From contig NZ_FNVY01000002.1 in assembly GCF_900104595.1 (NCBI RefSeq), positions 1 to 64,000 on the forward strand: 64,000 nt of DNA, given 5' to 3'. The notes below the pieces were generated by a model, which made no database searches, had not been told where the DNA came from, and worked only from the letters and a program-made list of their open reading frames with translations. Below, one piece after another: positions 1 to 10,840 of the stretch. The DNA is from Enterococcus timonensis. Lineage in GTDB: Bacteria; Bacillota; Bacilli; Lactobacillales; Enterococcaceae. Position numbers and translations under genes: made by a program. Every line of letters starts with the position of its first letter. The stretch's first letter is position 1.

Positions 1-29
1 TTATAGAGGAAAAGCCAGATTTCAGAGAT

Positions 30-115
30 GCCGGGGTGGCGGAACTGGCAGACGCACAGGACTTAAAATCCTGCGGTGAGTGATCACCGTATCGGTTCGA
101 TTCCGATTCTCGGCA
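30..115 (+). tRNA. tRNA-Leu (anticodon TAA)
   Basis: Cloverleaf of 86 nt without an encoded CCA. The acceptor arms 30-36 and 108-114 pair over seven bases with G-U pairs. The anticodon loop CTTAAAA gives TAA, there is a long variable arm as expected for leucine, and the T-loop is GGTTCGATTCC. It is the first of three closely spaced tRNA genes. Confidence 0.95.
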
Positions 116-123
116 CTATTTAT

Positions 124-197
124 GCGCTCATAGCTCAATTGGATAGAGTGTTTGACTACGGATCAAAAGGTTGAGGGTTCGACTCCTTCTGGGCGCG
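124..197 (+). tRNA. tRNA-Arg (anticodon ACG)
   Basis: The acceptor stem GCGCTCA (124-130) pairs with TGGGCGC (190-196), with discriminator G at 197. The anticodon loop CTACGGA gives ACG, which is read as ICG after A34 deamination. No CCA is encoded. It lies 8 nt after tRNA-Leu. Confidence 0.95.
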
Positions 198-220
198 TAT
201 TTTAATTTAATCTGTTATTT

Positions 221-294
221 CGGGAAGTAGCTCAGCTTGGTAGAGCACCTGGTTTGGGACCAGGGGGTCGCAGGTTCGAATCCTGTCTTCCCGA
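221..294 (+). tRNA. tRNA-Pro (anticodon TGG)
   Basis: The acceptor stem CGGGAAG (221-227) pairs perfectly with CTTCCCG (287-293), discriminator A. The anticodon arm CCTGG-TTTGGGA-CCAGG gives TGG. It is the last gene of the tRNA cluster, which probably continues upstream of the window. Confidence 0.95.
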
Positions 295-302
295 CTCGTA
301 AG

Positions 303-327
303 ATCGCCTATCTGGCGATTTTTTTTT
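303..327 (+). terminator. Rho-independent terminator of the tRNA cluster
   Basis: Stem ATCGCC / GGCGAT with a 5-nt loop, followed by a run of eight T. Confidence 0.85.
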
Positions 328-346
328 GCAAAAAAATATTTTTAAA

Positions 347-393
347 TAAAAAAGTGTGAAGCTCTTTATCATCAAGAACGTCACGCTTTTTTT
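347..393. terminator. Bidirectional terminator, mainly for birA
   Basis: Imperfect 14-bp stem between 353-366 and 374-387 with A-rich and T-rich flanks on both sides. It lies just after the birA stop on the minus strand. Confidence 0.6.
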
Positions 394-399
394 CTTTTG

Positions 400-1149
400 T
401 TACCATGTTTTTAAAGAAATTTCTCCAGAGTGGAGGATGATTTTTTCATGATTGGCTAATTCTACTAAAAGAGCACCGTCAGGCATAATGTCACGAGCAT
501 ATCCGATATAAGTTTTTTGATTTTGTTGGAAAGAGACTTCTCTTCCTAAAACAAATGAGCGACTTTTATAAAATGTTAAAATCTCTTTCGAATCTTTTTT
601 AAGATTGGCAAAAAAATAATTCAAAAAAGTGGCGATAAAAGTTTCTTGACTGACCACCGGATTTCCTGAAAAAAGTGAAGTTGCTTGCTGAACTAAAGTT
701 TCTGGAAATAAGTTTTCTGGAATATTAAAGTTTAAACCGACACCGATAATTGTTTCATAAACATCAGCACTACTAATTACACGAGTAGCCAAAATACCAG
801 CCAATTTTTTTTGCTGCAAATAAAGATCGTTGACCCACTTAATCATAGGTTTTGCCGTCGTTAGCTTTTCGATTGTTTGGCAAAGGGCAACAGCAGTAAT
901 AATAGTAGGAAAAGTGCCGCTCTCAATATCAGAAATTTTTAAACTAAAATAAATCCCACCACCAGCAACTGTAAAAAATGGACGAGAAAAGCGGCCGTGC
1001 GCTTGGGTTTGTTGATCGGCTAATAACAGCACTGGGGCGGTATAAGGTTTAATTTCAGTCATAGTAGACTGTGATGCAACTTGAAAATGAATTTGTAAGT
1101 TTTCTGGCACGTCGCGACTTAATTTTTCGTATATTTTTTCAATTTCCAT
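400..1149 (-). CDS. birA: Biotin-[acetyl-CoA carboxylase] ligase, without HTH domain
   Basis: Activates biotin to biotinyl-AMP and attaches it to the carrier lysine of acetyl-CoA carboxylase. At 249 aa it has only the catalytic and C-terminal domains: the biotinyl/lipoyl ligase core carries GRFSR (about 52-56, the adenylate-binding loop), IYFSL (66-70), KWVNDL (104-109) and KKLAGIL (114-120), followed by an SH3-like C-terminus from about residue 200. The N-terminal winged helix of E. coli or B. subtilis BirA is absent, so it should not act as a DNA-binding repressor (inference). The start is supported by AAAGGAAAA 7-8 nt upstream of the ATG. The biotin transporter gene bioY lies far away at 49798. 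Confidence 0.9.
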   Translation of the reverse strand: MEIEKIYEKLSRDVPENLQIHFQVASQSTMTEIKPYTAPVLLLADQQTQAHGRFSRPFFTVAGGGIYFSLKISDIESGTFPTIITAVALCQTIEKLTTAKPMIKWVNDLYLQQKKLAGILATRVISSADVYETIIGVGLNFNIPENLFPETLVQQATSLFSGNPVVSQETFIATFLNYFFANLKKDSKEILTFYKSRSFVLGREVSFQQNQKTYIGYARDIMPDGALLVELANHEKIILHSGEISLKTW

Positions 1150-1235
1150 TGTTTTTTCCTTTAGTTTTTATTTTAATTGTAGCATTGACGCCCATCAAGA
1201 GCTATACTTTGGATACTAAAGAAAGGATGATGAAG

Positions 1236-1445
1236 ATGGAAAAGAAACAATATATTTGCGATAAATGCGGCAATATGCATTATGAGGCCGATCAATTCCA
1301 AGCAACTGGCGGGAATTTCGCGAAAATATTCGATGTGCAAAATAAAAAATTCGTGACGATTTCTTGTACCCAATGCGGCTACACTGAATTGTATAAAGCA
1401 ACATCTAGTGACGGTTGGAATGTGTTAGACTTTTTAATGAACTAA
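1236..1445 (+). CDS. Small zinc-ribbon nucleic-acid-binding-like protein (DUF2082 type)
   Basis: A 69-aa protein with two Cys pairs, CDKCG near residues 8-12 and CTQCGY near 45-50, the pattern of the one-domain zinc ribbon family PF09855/COG3478. The role is unknown; zinc binding is inferred from the Cys spacing. The frame is open farther upstream into the birA region, but AAAGG at 1222-1226 fits the ATG at 1236 (spacing 9). Two nearer in-frame ATGs at 1227 and 1230 lie too close to the ribosome binding site. The gene is divergent from birA and is closed by a terminator. Confidence 0.75.
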   Translation: MEKKQYICDKCGNMHYEADQFQATGGNFAKIFDVQNKKFVTISCTQCGYTELYKATSSDGWNVLDFLMN

Positions 1446-1472
1446 TCTAATCTAAGTGGAGCACAGGAAAAT

Positions 1473-1503
1473 GGAGTCAATGAAAATTGGCTCTATTTTT
1501 TTT
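1473..1503 (+). terminator. Rho-independent terminator
   Basis: A 9-bp stem GGAGTCAAT / ATTGGCTCT with a GAAA tetraloop and eight T. It separates the zinc-ribbon gene from the rpoB promoter. Confidence 0.85.
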
Positions 1504-1514
1504 GCGGAAAACAG

Positions 1515-1543
1515 TTGACAAGAGCACGTATTCTGTGTAAAAT
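1515..1543 (+). promoter_or_regulatory. Promoter of rpoB-rpoC
   Basis: TTGACA (1515-1520), 17-nt spacer, TAAAAT (1538-1543), close to the sigma-A consensus. It predicts a leader of about 220 nt before rpoB. I see no strong hairpin or T-run in this leader, only A/T-rich sequence. Confidence 0.8.
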
Positions 1544-1773
1544 TAGGAGTTGCAAATGTTGCTTGAAATGAAAACAAAAACAGGGTGAAATATTGTCCAT
1601 CCTCGTTTAATAGATGCACAAAAGTAGAAACTCGCTTGATCAAGAAGAGAAAATTCTATTTTTGTCTTTTTTTTGCCCAAAAATCAGGGGTAAAAGACGA
1701 TGTAAAGAAAATTTAATCTTTGCAATGTTTTTGTAACATTTCTTCTTTTTGAATAAATAAAGGAGTGAAGAGC

Positions 1774-4700
1774 TTGGCTGGACACGTAGTTAAATACGGA
1801 AAGCACCGAGAACGTAGAAGTTTTGCACGGATTTCGGAAGTTTTAGAATTACCAAACTTGATTGAAATTCAATCCGACTCTTATCAATGGTTTTTAGATG
1901 AAGGCCTCAAGGAAATGTTTGAGGATGTCTTACCCATTGAAGATTTCAATGGCAATTTATCATTGGAATTTGTCGATTATGACCTGAAAGAACCAAAGTA
2001 CACTGTCGCTGAAGCACGGGCACATGATGCCAACTATTCAGCACCACTACATGTAACTTTACGTCTTGCTAACCGCGAAACTGGCGAAATCAAAGCTCAA
2101 GAAGTTTTCTTTGGCGATTTCCCACTGATGACTGAACAAGGAACCTTCATTATTAATGGTGCCGAACGGGTTATCGTTTCTCAATTAGTTCGTTCACCAG
2201 GAGTTTATTTCCATGGTAAAGTGGATAAAAATGGTAAAGAAGGCTTTGGCTCAACAATGATTCCTAACCGCGGTGCGTGGTTGGAAATGGAAACTGACGC
2301 TAAAGATATTTCTTATGTACGGATTGACCGGACGCGAAAAATTCCAATGACCGCTTTAATTCGGGCGTTGGGCTTTGGCTCAGATGACACGATTCTATCG
2401 ATGTTTGGTGATGCGTTAACTTTACGTAACACAATCGAAAAAGATCTTCACAAAAATCCAGGCGATTCCCGCGCTGAAGAAGGATTAAAAGATATTTACG
2501 AGCGACTCCGCCCAGGCGAACCTAAAACGGCTGATTCTTCACGGAATTTACTGAATGCTCGTTTCTTTGATCCAAAACGTTATGATTTAGCGAATGTGGG
2601 TCGTTATAAAGTCAATAAAAAACTCGATTTATCCACACGTTTATTGAATTTAACTTTAGCTGAAACTTTAGTTGATGCTGAAACTGGCGAAATTCTAGTC
2701 GAAAAAGGTGTCGAAATGACGCACGAAGTCATGGACAACTTGAAACCATATTTATTGGCCGGCTTAAATGCGGTCACTTTCTATCCTTCTGAAGATGCGG
2801 TAGTCACTGAACCTATGACTGTCCAAATCATTAAAGTGATTTCTCCAAACGATCCTGAACGGGTTGTTTCAGTTATTGGTAATGGCTACCTTGGCGATAA
2901 AGTGAAAACTGTTCGTCCCGCTGACATGATTGCTTCCATGAGTTATTTCTTTAACTTAATGGATGGTATCGGCAATGTCGATGATATTGATCACTTAGGG
3001 AATCGTCGGATTCGTTCCGTGGGTGAATTACTACAAAATCAATTCCGGATTGGTTTGTCTCGGATGGAACGTGTCGTTCGCGAACGGATGTCCATTCAAG
3101 ATCAAGAAACCATTACACCACAACAGTTGATTAATATTCGTCCAGTTGTTGCTTCAATTAAAGAATTCTTCGGTTCTTCTCAGTTATCACAATTTATGGA
3201 TCAAACCAATCCTTTAGGGGAATTGACTCATAAACGTCGGCTATCTGCCTTAGGGCCTGGTGGTTTGACACGGGATCGCGCTGGTTATGAAGTCCGAGAT
3301 GTACATTACACGCACTATGGCCGGATGTGTCCAATTGAAACGCCAGAAGGTCCAAATATTGGGTTGATTAACTCGCTTGCTTCTTATTCTAAAGTAAATA
3401 AATACGGCTTTATTGAAACACCTTATCGCCGGGTCGATTGGAAAACGCACCATGTTACCAATCGTATTGATTATTTGACTGCTGATATTGAAGATCACTA
3501 TATTGTAGCGCAAGCAAACTCCCCATTAAATGACGATGGAACTTTTAAAGAAGATATCGTTATGGCGCGTTCTCAATCAGAAAACTTGGAAGTAACGATT
3601 GATAAAGTAGATTACATGGATGTATCGCCTAAACAAGTAGTTGCTGTGGCTACCGCTTGTATTCCTTTCTTGGAAAACGATGACTCCAACCGGGCTTTGA
3701 TGGGTGCCAACATGCAGCGGCAAGCTGTACCGTTGATTAATCCTCATTCTCCAATCGTGGGAACTGGGATGGAATTTAAATCTGCCCATGACTCAGGTGC
3801 TGCTTTATTATGTAAAAATGATGGAACTGTTGAATATGTAGATGCCGGCGAAGTTCGCGTGCGTCGCGCTGATGGTTCTTTAGATAAATATGTAGTTACT
3901 AAATTCCGTCGTTCTAACTCAGGAACAAGTTACAACCAACGTCCGATTGTTCATGTTGGTGAAATTGTAGAAGTTGGCGATACTTTAGCTGACGGACCTT
4001 CCATGGAAGAAGGAGAATTAGCTCTTGGACAAAATCCATTAGTGGCCTTCATGACTTGGGATGGTTATAACTATGAAGATGCTATTATCATGAGCCGTCG
4101 TTTGGTAAAAGATGATGTCTACACTTCCATTCATATTGAAGAATATGAATCAGAAGCACGTGACACGAAATTAGGACCTGAAGAAATCACAAGAGAAATT
4201 CCGAATGTCGGCGAAGATACTTTGAAAAATCTCGATGAAATGGGTATTATCCGCATCGGGGCTGAAGTAAAAGACGGCGATTTATTAGTCGGAAAAGTAA
4301 CACCAAAAGGGGTCACTGAATTATCTGCTGAAGAACGTTTACTACACGCTATTTTCGGTGAAAAAGCGCGTGAAGTTCGCGATACTTCATTACGTGTTCC
4401 TCACGGCGGTGGCGGGATTGTTCACGATGTTAAAATCTTTACTAGAGCAGCTGATGACGAATTGTCACCAGGAGTAAACATGCTCGTTCGAGTTTACATT
4501 GTCCAAAAACGTAAAATTCATGAAGGCGATAAAATGGCTGGACGGCATGGTAACAAAGGGGTTGTCTCTTTGATTATGCCTGAAGAAGATATGCCATTCT
4601 TACCAGATGGCACACCAGTGGATATCATGTTGAATCCATTAGGGGTACCTTCACGGATGAATATCGGACAAGTTTTGGAATTACATTTAGGGATGGCTGC

Positions 4701-5376
4701 TCGGTCATTAGGTATTCATGTTGCGACACCAGTATTTGATGGCGCTAATGATGACGATGTTTGGGAAACAGTCAAAGAAGCTGGAATGGCTAGTGACGCT
4801 AAAACAGTCTTGTATGACGGACGGACCGGGGAACCATTTGATAACCGGATTTCAGTTGGTGTAATGTACATGATTAAATTAGCCCACATGGTTGATGATA
4901 AATTGCATGCTCGTTCGACTGGACCTTATTCTCTAGTAACGCAACAACCATTGGGTGGTAAAGCTCAATTTGGTGGACAACGTTTCGGGGAAATGGAAGT
5001 TTGGGCCCTAGAAGCATACGGCGCAGCTTACACATTACAAGAAATCTTAACTTACAAATCAGATGACGTAGTTGGTCGGGTGAAAACCTACGAAGCAATC
5101 GTCAAAGGCGATCCAATTCCAAAACCAGGCGTACCAGAATCATTCCGCGTATTGGTTAAAGAATTACAAGCTTTAGGTCTTGATTTGCGAGTATTAGATA
5201 ATGAAGATGCAGAAATCGAATTACGGGATATGGACGACGACGATGATCTAATCACCGTTGACGCCATGGCTAAATTCCAAGAACAACAAAGTGCAAAAGA
5301 AATCGAAAAACAAGCCACAGTAGAAGATATCCAAGCAGACGAAGCACTAGACGAAGCAATCGACGATGAAGAGTAA
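1774..5376 (+). CDS. rpoB: DNA-directed RNA polymerase subunit beta
   Basis: Beta subunit of RNA polymerase, forming with RpoC the catalytic cleft. The length of 1200 aa fits the family in Firmicutes. The rifampicin-binding cluster lies at about residues 465-497 ([20 protein letters not shown] then LSALG), and the residues associated with sensitivity (Q, D, H, S) look wild type. The C-terminus is very acidic, which is common in enterococci. The start is taken as TTG at 1774, giving [21 protein letters not shown] sits 8 nt upstream. A GTG at 1765 overlaps this ribosome binding site and is unlikely. Cotranscribed with rpoC, but 213 bp containing a structured repeat lie between them. Confidence 0.97.
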   Translation: MAGHVVKYGKHRERRSFARISEVLELPNLIEIQSDSYQWFLDEGLKEMFEDVLPIEDFNGNLSLEFVDYDLKEPKYTVAEARAHDANYSAPLHVTLRLANRETGEIKAQEVFFGDFPLMTEQGTFIINGAERVIVSQLVRSPGVYFHGKVDKNGKEGFGSTMIPNRGAWLEMETDAKDISYVRIDRTRKIPMTALIRALGFGSDDTILSMFGDALTLRNTIEKDLHKNPGDSRAEEGLKDIYERLRPGEPKTADSSRNLLNARFFDPKRYDLANVGRYKVNKKLDLSTRLLNLTLAETLVDAETGEILVEKGVEMTHEVMDNLKPYLLAGLNAVTFYPSEDAVVTEPMTVQIIKVISPNDPERVVSVIGNGYLGDKVKTVRPADMIASMSYFFNLMDGIGNVDDIDHLGNRRIRSVGELLQNQFRIGLSRMERVVRERMSIQDQETITPQQLINIRPVVASIKEFFGSSQLSQFMDQTNPLGELTHKRRLSALGPGGLTRDRAGYEVRDVHYTHYGRMCPIETPEGPNIGLINSLASYSKVNKYGFIETPYRRVDWKTHHVTNRIDYLTADIEDHYIVAQANSPLNDDGTFKEDIVMARSQSENLEVTIDKVDYMDVSPKQVVAVATACIPFLENDDSNRALMGANMQRQAVPLINPHSPIVGTGMEFKSAHDSGAALLCKNDGTVEYVDAGEVRVRRADGSLDKYVVTKFRRSNSGTSYNQRPIVHVGEIVEVGDTLADGPSMEEGELALGQNPLVAFMTWDGYNYEDAIIMSRRLVKDDVYTSIHIEEYESEARDTKLGPEEITREIPNVGEDTLKNLDEMGIIRIGAEVKDGDLLVGKVTPKGVTELSAEERLLHAIFGEKAREVRDTSLRVPHGGGGIVHDVKIFTRAADDELSPGVNMLVRVYIVQKRKIHEGDKMAGRHGNKGVVSLIMPEEDMPFLPDGTPVDIMLNPLGVPSRMNIGQVLELHLGMAARSLGIHVATPVFDGANDDDVWETVKEAGMASDAKTVLYDGRTGEPFDNRISVGVMYMIKLAHMVDDKLHARSTGPYSLVTQQPLGGKAQFGGQRFGEMEVWALEAYGAAYTLQEILTYKSDDVVGRVKTYEAIVKGDPIPKPGVPESFRVLVKELQALGLDLRVLDNEDAEIELRDMDDDDDLITVDAMAKFQEQQSAKEIEKQATVEDIQADEALDEAIDDEE

Positions 5377-5493
5377 GGATGTCGAAAAGGCGTTAAGCAG
5401 TGTAGAGAAATAGGAAAATAATTAAAAATCCCGGTTTTGGATTTTCAATTATTTTATCTTTTCTCCTAACTGCTGCCTTTGAGACACCGTCAA
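5375..5493 (+). repeat. Structured hairpin repeat, single copy (R1), between rpoB and rpoC
   Basis: One copy of the 116-121 bp family. It starts at the second base of the rpoB stop codon (AAGGATGTCG) and ends in GACACCGTCAA. Fold: outer stem, 4-nt bulge GTTA, inner stem AGCAGT / ACTGCT (perfect), GTAGAGAAATAGG arm paired with the TCTTTTCTCCTA arm, and the AT-rich tip module with AAAATCC / GGATTTT. No T-run follows, so it is not a classical terminator. Confidence 0.85.
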
Positions 5494-5523
5494 TAAGGTC
5501 ATCATCAAAGATCAATCTCGTCT

Positions 5524-5552
5524 GAACTTCGCCCTGTTTTCAGGGCAAGTTC
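5524..5552 (+). other. Hairpin in the rpoC leader
   Basis: GAACTT-C-GCCCTG, loop TTTT, CAGGGC-AAGTTC: a 12-bp stem with one bulged C, about 37 nt before the rpoC start. No U-run follows. It could be an RNase processing or stability element (inference). Confidence 0.5.
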
Positions 5553-5589
5553 TTGCTTGTTGTTAAAAATGAAATGGAGGGAATCCCTT

Positions 5590-8500
5590 TTGATCGATGT
5601 AAATAAATTCGAAAGTATGCAAATCGGGCTAGCTTCTCCGGAAAAAATCCGTAGCTGGTCTTATGGGGAAGTAAAAAAACCTGAAACTATCAACTATCGT
5701 ACATTGAAACCAGAACGGGAAGGTCTGTTTGATGAACGGATTTTCGGACCGACTAAAGACTGGGAATGTGCGTGTGGTAAATATAAAAGAATTCGTTATA
5801 AAGGTATTGTTTGTGACCGTTGTGGCGTTGAAGTAACACGCTCTAAAGTTCGTCGGGAACGGATGGGTCATATTGAACTGGCTGCACCTGTTTCTCATAT
5901 TTGGTACTTTAAAGGTATTCCATCACGGATGGGTCTTGTTTTAGACATGTCCCCACGTGCGTTGGAAGAAATTATTTATTTTGCATCATATGTTGTAATT
6001 GATCCAGGTGAAACTTCTTTAGAACGCAAACAATTGCTGACTGAAAGAGAATACCGGGAAAAATTAGAACAATATGGTAATACTTTCGTTGCTGCAATGG
6101 GTGCCGAAGCTGTAAAACAACTTTTGGACCAAGTAGAATTGGAAAAAGAAGTTGAAGAATTAAAAGAAGATTTAAAAACAGTTCAAGGACAAAAACGGAC
6201 GCGGGCTATTCGTCGTTTGGATATTTTAGAAGCATTCCGTGCTTCTGGAAATACACCTTCTTGGATGGTGATGGATGTTATTCCAGTAATTCCTCCTGAT
6301 TTGCGTCCAATGGTGCAATTAGAAGGTGGCCGTTTTGCGACGAGTGATTTAAATGACTTGTATCGTCGTGTAATTAACCGGAATAACCGTTTGAAACGTT
6401 TATTGGATCTTAATGCACCATCAATTATTGTTCAAAATGAAAAACGGATGCTCCAAGAAGCTGTCGATGCTTTAATCGATAATGGTCGCCGTGGCCGTCC
6501 GGTAACGGGTCCTGGTAATCGTCCTTTGAAATCTTTATCTCATATGTTAAAAGGGAAACAAGGTCGGTTCCGTCAAAACTTACTTGGTAAACGGGTGGAT
6601 TACTCTGGTCGTTCCGTTATCATCGTTGGACCATCACTTAAAATGTACCAATGTGGTCTGCCAAAAGAGATGGCAATTGAATTATTCAAACCATTTGTTA
6701 TGCGGGAATTAGTGAGCCGTGAAGTTGCTTCTAATATTAAAAATGCGAAACGCAAAATCGAACGTCAAGAAGATGTTGTTTGGGATATTTTAGAAGAAGT
6801 GATTAAAGAACATCCTGTTCTTTTAAACCGGGCACCTACATTGCACCGTTTGGGAATCCAAGCTTTCGAACCAATTTTGGTTGAAGGCCGGGCCATTCGT
6901 TTGCACCCATTAGTATGTGAAGCGTATAACGCCGACTTTGATGGTGACCAAATGGCTGTCCATTTGCCATTAAATGAAGAAGCACAAGCTGAAGCACGGA
7001 TGTTAATGTTGGCTGCTAGCCACATTTTGAATCCAAAAGACGGGAAACCAGTTGTTACCCCTTCACAAGATATGGTGTTAGGGAATTACTACTTAACAAT
7101 GGAAGAAGTTGGACGCGAAGGCGAAGGGAAAGTATTCCGTGATTTGAATGAAGCTGTCATGGCTTGGCGCAATGGGTATGTCCATTTGCACACGAGAATC
7201 GGGATTCAAACCAACTCTTTAGACAAACCATTTACCGAACAACAAAAAAATCAATTATTGATTACAACGGTTGGTAAAGTTATTTTCAATGAAATTATGC
7301 CTAAAGAATTCCCTTATTTAAATGAACCAACTGACTTTAACTTGGCTGTTCAAACGCCGGATAAATATTTTATTGATCCAGCTGTTGACGTATTGGCTCA
7401 TATTCAAGAACAAGAGTTAGTTTTACCATTTAAAAAGAAAAACTTAGGTAATATTATTGCTGAAGTTTTCAAACGTTTTAAAGTAACTGAAACATCAAAA
7501 ATGTTAGACCGGATGAAAGATCTCGGTTATAAACATTCCACTCATGCTGGGATGACTGTTGGGATTGCCGACATTACCGTCTTAGCTGAAAAACACGAAA
7601 TTATTGAAGAAGCTCACCGCCAAGTGGCTGATTTTACAAAACAATTCCGTCGTGGTTTGATTACTGATGACGAACGATATGAACGCGTTATTGCAATTTG
7701 GACCAATGCTAAAGATCAAATCCAATTGAAACTGATGGAAAGTCTTGATGCAAAAAATCCAATCTTTATGATGAGTGATTCCGGAGCCCGTGGTAATATT
7801 TCCAACTTTACACAGCTTGCTGGGATGCGGGGCTTAATGGCCGCTCCAAATGGTCGGATTATGGAATTACCAATTATTTCTAATTTCCGTGAAGGTTTGT
7901 CGGTCTTAGAAATGTTTATTTCCACGCACGGCGCTCGTAAAGGGATGACCGATACAGCCTTGAAAACAGCTGACTCAGGTTACTTAACTCGTCGTTTAGT
8001 TGACGTAGCGCAAGATGTGATTGTTCGTGAAGATGATTGTGGGACTGATCGTGGCTTAGTCGTTTCGGCGATTAAAGAAGGCAACGAAGTCATTGAATCA
8101 TTAGAAGAACGTCTTATCGGGCGTTATGCACGTAAATCTGTTTTAAATCCTGAAACAGGTAAAGTTTTAGTTGCGCCAAATGAATTAATTACTGAAGATA
8201 TTGCTAAACAAATTATTGAAGCAGGTGTCACTTCAGTAACGATTCGTTCCGTCTTTACATGTAATACAAAACATGGCGTTTGTCGTCATTGTTATGGGAT
8301 GAACTTAGCTACTGGGACTAAAGTTGAAGTTGGTGAAGCAGTCGGAACAATCGCTGCTCAATCTATCGGTGAACCTGGTACTCAGTTAACGATGCGGACA
8401 TTCCATACCGGTGGTGTTGCCGGAGACGATATTACGCAAGGGTTACCTCGGGTTCAAGAAATTTTTGAAGCTCGGAATCCTAAAGGGCAAGCAGTTATTA

Positions 8501-9231
8501 CTGAAGTAACTGGGACAGTGACTGATATTACTGAAGACGCTGCTACTCGTCAAAAAGAAGTGACCGTTTCTGGTAAAATCGATACGCGTAGTTACGTGGT
8601 ACCATTTACCGCGCGGATGAGAGTCACTATTGGCTCAGAAATTCATCGGGGCGATGCATTAACGGAAGGTTCAATTGATCCTAAACAATTATTGCAAGTG
8701 CGTGATGCCATTTCAGTGGAAAACTATTTGCTTAAAGAAGTTCAACGAGTTTACCGGATGCAAGGGGTAGAAATTGGGGACAAACATATCGAAGTAATGG
8801 TTCGGCAAATGTTACGGAAAATCCGGGTCATGGATCCAGGTGACACCGAAATTTTACCAGGCACATTATTAGATGTTGCTGATTTCCGCGCGAAAAATTA
8901 CGAAACGCTGATTGCTGGTGGCACACCGGCAACGAGTCGTCCAGTCTTGATGGGGATTACTAAAGCTTCATTAGAAACCAACAGTTTCTTATCAGCTGCT
9001 TCCTTCCAAGAAACAACTCGGGTCTTAACTGATGCAGCCATTCGTGGTAAACGCGATCCATTATTAGGCTTGAAAGAAAATGTTATTATCGGGAAAATCA
9101 TTCCAGCTGGTACCGGGATGGCAAGATACCGGAACATGGAACCTAAAGAAGTCGGTATTACTTCAGATGCTGTTTATTCAATCGCCGACGTTCAAGCACA
9201 AATGGAACGGGAAGACGCTGAAAAAGAATAA
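5590..9231 (+). CDS. rpoC: DNA-directed RNA polymerase subunit beta'
   Basis: Largest RNA polymerase subunit, carrying the active-site Mg ion. The 1213-aa protein shows the N-terminal zinc site (CACGKYK then CDRCG, about 59-78), the catalytic motif [12 protein letters not shown] at about 447-458, and the second Cys cluster near residue 888 (CRHCYG). The start is TTG at 5590, giving [14 protein letters not shown], with GGAGGG 7-8 nt upstream; this N-terminus is the standard enterococcal one. It follows rpoB on the same transcript and is closed by a strong terminator. Confidence 0.97.
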   Translation: MIDVNKFESMQIGLASPEKIRSWSYGEVKKPETINYRTLKPEREGLFDERIFGPTKDWECACGKYKRIRYKGIVCDRCGVEVTRSKVRRERMGHIELAAPVSHIWYFKGIPSRMGLVLDMSPRALEEIIYFASYVVIDPGETSLERKQLLTEREYREKLEQYGNTFVAAMGAEAVKQLLDQVELEKEVEELKEDLKTVQGQKRTRAIRRLDILEAFRASGNTPSWMVMDVIPVIPPDLRPMVQLEGGRFATSDLNDLYRRVINRNNRLKRLLDLNAPSIIVQNEKRMLQEAVDALIDNGRRGRPVTGPGNRPLKSLSHMLKGKQGRFRQNLLGKRVDYSGRSVIIVGPSLKMYQCGLPKEMAIELFKPFVMRELVSREVASNIKNAKRKIERQEDVVWDILEEVIKEHPVLLNRAPTLHRLGIQAFEPILVEGRAIRLHPLVCEAYNADFDGDQMAVHLPLNEEAQAEARMLMLAASHILNPKDGKPVVTPSQDMVLGNYYLTMEEVGREGEGKVFRDLNEAVMAWRNGYVHLHTRIGIQTNSLDKPFTEQQKNQLLITTVGKVIFNEIMPKEFPYLNEPTDFNLAVQTPDKYFIDPAVDVLAHIQEQELVLPFKKKNLGNIIAEVFKRFKVTETSKMLDRMKDLGYKHSTHAGMTVGIADITVLAEKHEIIEEAHRQVADFTKQFRRGLITDDERYERVIAIWTNAKDQIQLKLMESLDAKNPIFMMSDSGARGNISNFTQLAGMRGLMAAPNGRIMELPIISNFREGLSVLEMFISTHGARKGMTDTALKTADSGYLTRRLVDVAQDVIVREDDCGTDRGLVVSAIKEGNEVIESLEERLIGRYARKSVLNPETGKVLVAPNELITEDIAKQIIEAGVTSVTIRSVFTCNTKHGVCRHCYGMNLATGTKVEVGEAVGTIAAQSIGEPGTQLTMRTFHTGGVAGDDITQGLPRVQEIFEARNPKGQAVITEVTGTVTDITEDAATRQKEVTVSGKIDTRSYVVPFTARMRVTIGSEIHRGDALTEGSIDPKQLLQVRDAISVENYLLKEVQRVYRMQGVEIGDKHIEVMVRQMLRKIRVMDPGDTEILPGTLLDVADFRAKNYETLIAGGTPATSRPVLMGITKASLETNSFLSAASFQETTRVLTDAAIRGKRDPLLGLKENVIIGKIIPAGTGMARYRNMEPKEVGITSDAVYSIADVQAQMEREDAEKE

Positions 9232-9267
9232 TTTAACAGCTGTTGAAAAATTTTAACTTGTTATATG

Positions 9268-9312
9268 AAAAATCCGCCAAGCTATCGTAAAGATAACTTG
9301 GCGGATTTTTTT
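9268..9312. terminator. Bidirectional terminator between rpoC and the WYL regulator
   Basis: A 12-bp perfect stem AAATCCGCCAAG / CTTGGCGGATTT, loop about 15 nt, with T-runs on both strands. It serves two convergent genes. Confidence 0.9.
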
Positions 9313-10222
9313 AATATAAGGAGCTGACTGCGGCGAGATATTGGCGAAATTCAGTTAAAAAAAGAGGATCACTTTTAATAATTTTAGCACGTTTACCTAA
9401 AGACATTAAAAAGCGAAAACTAGCTTCTGATTTTGGTATAGTGAGCTCGATTAAAAATTCATCTTGATTAACGGCGGTCATCTTGGCTTCACCAAAACGC
9501 TCGACTAAAATATCGCGAATTAATTGTTGAGCTTGTAAGGTAATGGCAAAAAATATAGGTTGAAAAGATTGATGAGCTGGCGGTAAAATTTGGGAGGAGA
9601 AGGGTCGCGGGGTAAAAGTTTCTGTTAGTAAAACAACGTTAGTCATTCTAGAAAGGCGAAACGTCCGAAAGTCTTGGCGCTTGGTAGCAAATCCTTCAAT
9701 ATACCAACGATCGCTAAGATAGGCCAGATGATACGGCTCGATGATTCGCTGGGTGGCCACGCCGAGACGATCATAATAAGAAAATTCGATAAGGCGATGT
9801 TGGGTGACGGCTTGATTTATTTTTTCCGCAAGTTTTTTTATTTCAGTTTGTCCTTGCCACTTGGAAAATTGAATCGATAAAGACTCAGGAGATTTTTCTT
9901 GTTCCATCGCTTGAATTTTTGTAATAGTAGCACTCAATTCGGGGCTGGTGATTAATTGTTGGACACTGGAAAGGGCGGTTAGTAAATTTGAAATATCTTG
10001 AGCCGTTAATAATTTTTTGTCGACTTTATAATTAGGCAATAACCCAACGCCGCCGTTGCGTCCTCTCTGGGTGTAGACGGGAATATTGGCCAGACTTAAA
10101 GCTTCCACATCCCGTAAAATCGTTCGGGGCGTCACTTGAAAAATGGCGGCCAATTCTTTCGTGGAGACTAATTCTTTTTGCAGTAAAATCATTACCATGG
10201 AAATTAAACGTTCAATTCGCAT
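9311..10222 (-). CDS. HTH-type regulator with WYL domain (YafY/DeoR-like)
   Basis: A 303-aa cytoplasmic transcription regulator. Residues 1-60 form a winged helix (VSTKELAAIFQVTPRTILRD), residues about 140-220 the WYL ligand-binding domain (RWYIEGF and the following RLSRM), then a WCX-like C-terminus. The longest frame is 23 codons longer, but the ATG at 10222 has AGGT about 7 nt upstream, while the longer form would use the divergent promoter region. It faces a GyrI-like ligand-binding gene across 88 bp holding two palindromes, so it probably controls that gene and itself (inference). Confidence 0.85.
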   Translation of the reverse strand: MRIERLISMVMILLQKELVSTKELAAIFQVTPRTILRDVEALSLANIPVYTQRGRNGGVGLLPNYKVDKKLLTAQDISNLLTALSSVQQLITSPELSATITKIQAMEQEKSPESLSIQFSKWQGQTEIKKLAEKINQAVTQHRLIEFSYYDRLGVATQRIIEPYHLAYLSDRWYIEGFATKRQDFRTFRLSRMTNVVLLTETFTPRPFSSQILPPAHQSFQPIFFAITLQAQQLIRDILVERFGEAKMTAVNQDEFLIELTIPKSEASFRFLMSLGKRAKIIKSDPLFLTEFRQYLAAVSSLY

Positions 10223-10244
10223 TTTTTTACCTCGCTTAAATATA

Positions 10245-10289
10245 TGACAGACTGCTGTCAGGTATTGTTTACTATAGTATAAACATACC
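10245..10289. promoter_or_regulatory. Divergent control region with two palindromes
   Basis: TGACAG-ACTG-CTGTCA (10245-10260) is a perfect inverted repeat. Directly after it, 10261-10289 is a larger imperfect one with GGTAT...ATACC ends around CTATAG. Both lie between the WYL regulator and the GyrI-like gene and are the likely operators and promoter. Confidence 0.5.
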
Positions 10290-10310
10290 AAAGGAAAGAA
10301 GGCAAAAACA

Positions 10311-10790
10311 ATGACTCAATTTGAAATAAAGAATTTTCCGGAAATCACTTTATCCGGCTACGCAACAAGTTTACCTGTACCAACGATGGAAAATATTAAT
10401 GAGGTTTCGAAAAGTAAATCGGCTCACTTTTTCCAATTTGCGCAAAGTGGAAAATTTGCAGCTCTAATGAAAGAATCCCGGGACCAAATTGGTTTTGCGA
10501 TAAGTACGACATCAGAAGACCAGGCAGAATATTTTGCAGGTGCTAATACAACAGCTGTTGATAAAAAGGCCGTGACGAAGGTGATTCCAGCTGGAGATTA
10601 TCTCGTTTTAGCAGCGAGTGGATCAGCAAGTCGGGAGTTATTTGACCAATTGATCGCAACATTTTTTGGCGAAATTTTACCAGCGAATCCAGAAATTCAC
10701 TTAGCGGATCATTTTGTAGTGGAAGCTTTATTGAATGGCAACCCACTAGACTCTGAAGTAGAGTTGCGGGTGCCAGTTTCTCAAAAATAA
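10311..10790 (+). CDS. GyrI-like / effector-binding domain protein
   Basis: A 159-aa free-standing ligand-binding domain of the AraC-effector-binding/GyrI superfamily (SOUL-like fold), with the typical start FEIKNFPEITLSGYA and a late acidic segment before VELRVPV. Such proteins bind small hydrophobic or cationic molecules, often as partners of regulators. AAAGGAAAGAAGG precedes the ATG. It is divergent from the WYL regulator and probably its target. The ligand cannot be told from the sequence. Confidence 0.7.
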   Translation: MTQFEIKNFPEITLSGYATSLPVPTMENINEVSKSKSAHFFQFAQSGKFAALMKESRDQIGFAISTTSEDQAEYFAGANTTAVDKKAVTKVIPAGDYLVLAASGSASRELFDQLIATFFGEILPANPEIHLADHFVVEALLNGNPLDSEVELRVPVSQK

Positions 10791-10840
10791 AAAAAATCTC
10801 GACTTTAGGTAAGTATTTACCAAAGTCGAGATTTTTTTTT
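10791..10840. terminator. Bidirectional terminator
   Basis: Stem AAATCTCGACTTT / AAAGTCGAGATTT with an inner GGTAA / TTACC and long A- and T-runs. It serves the convergent GyrI-like and HI_0552-family genes. Confidence 0.9.

Noticed and set aside
5483-5589. Separate promoter for rpoC between rpoB and rpoC
   Set aside because: No -35/-10 pair of reasonable quality was found; only hairpins are present.
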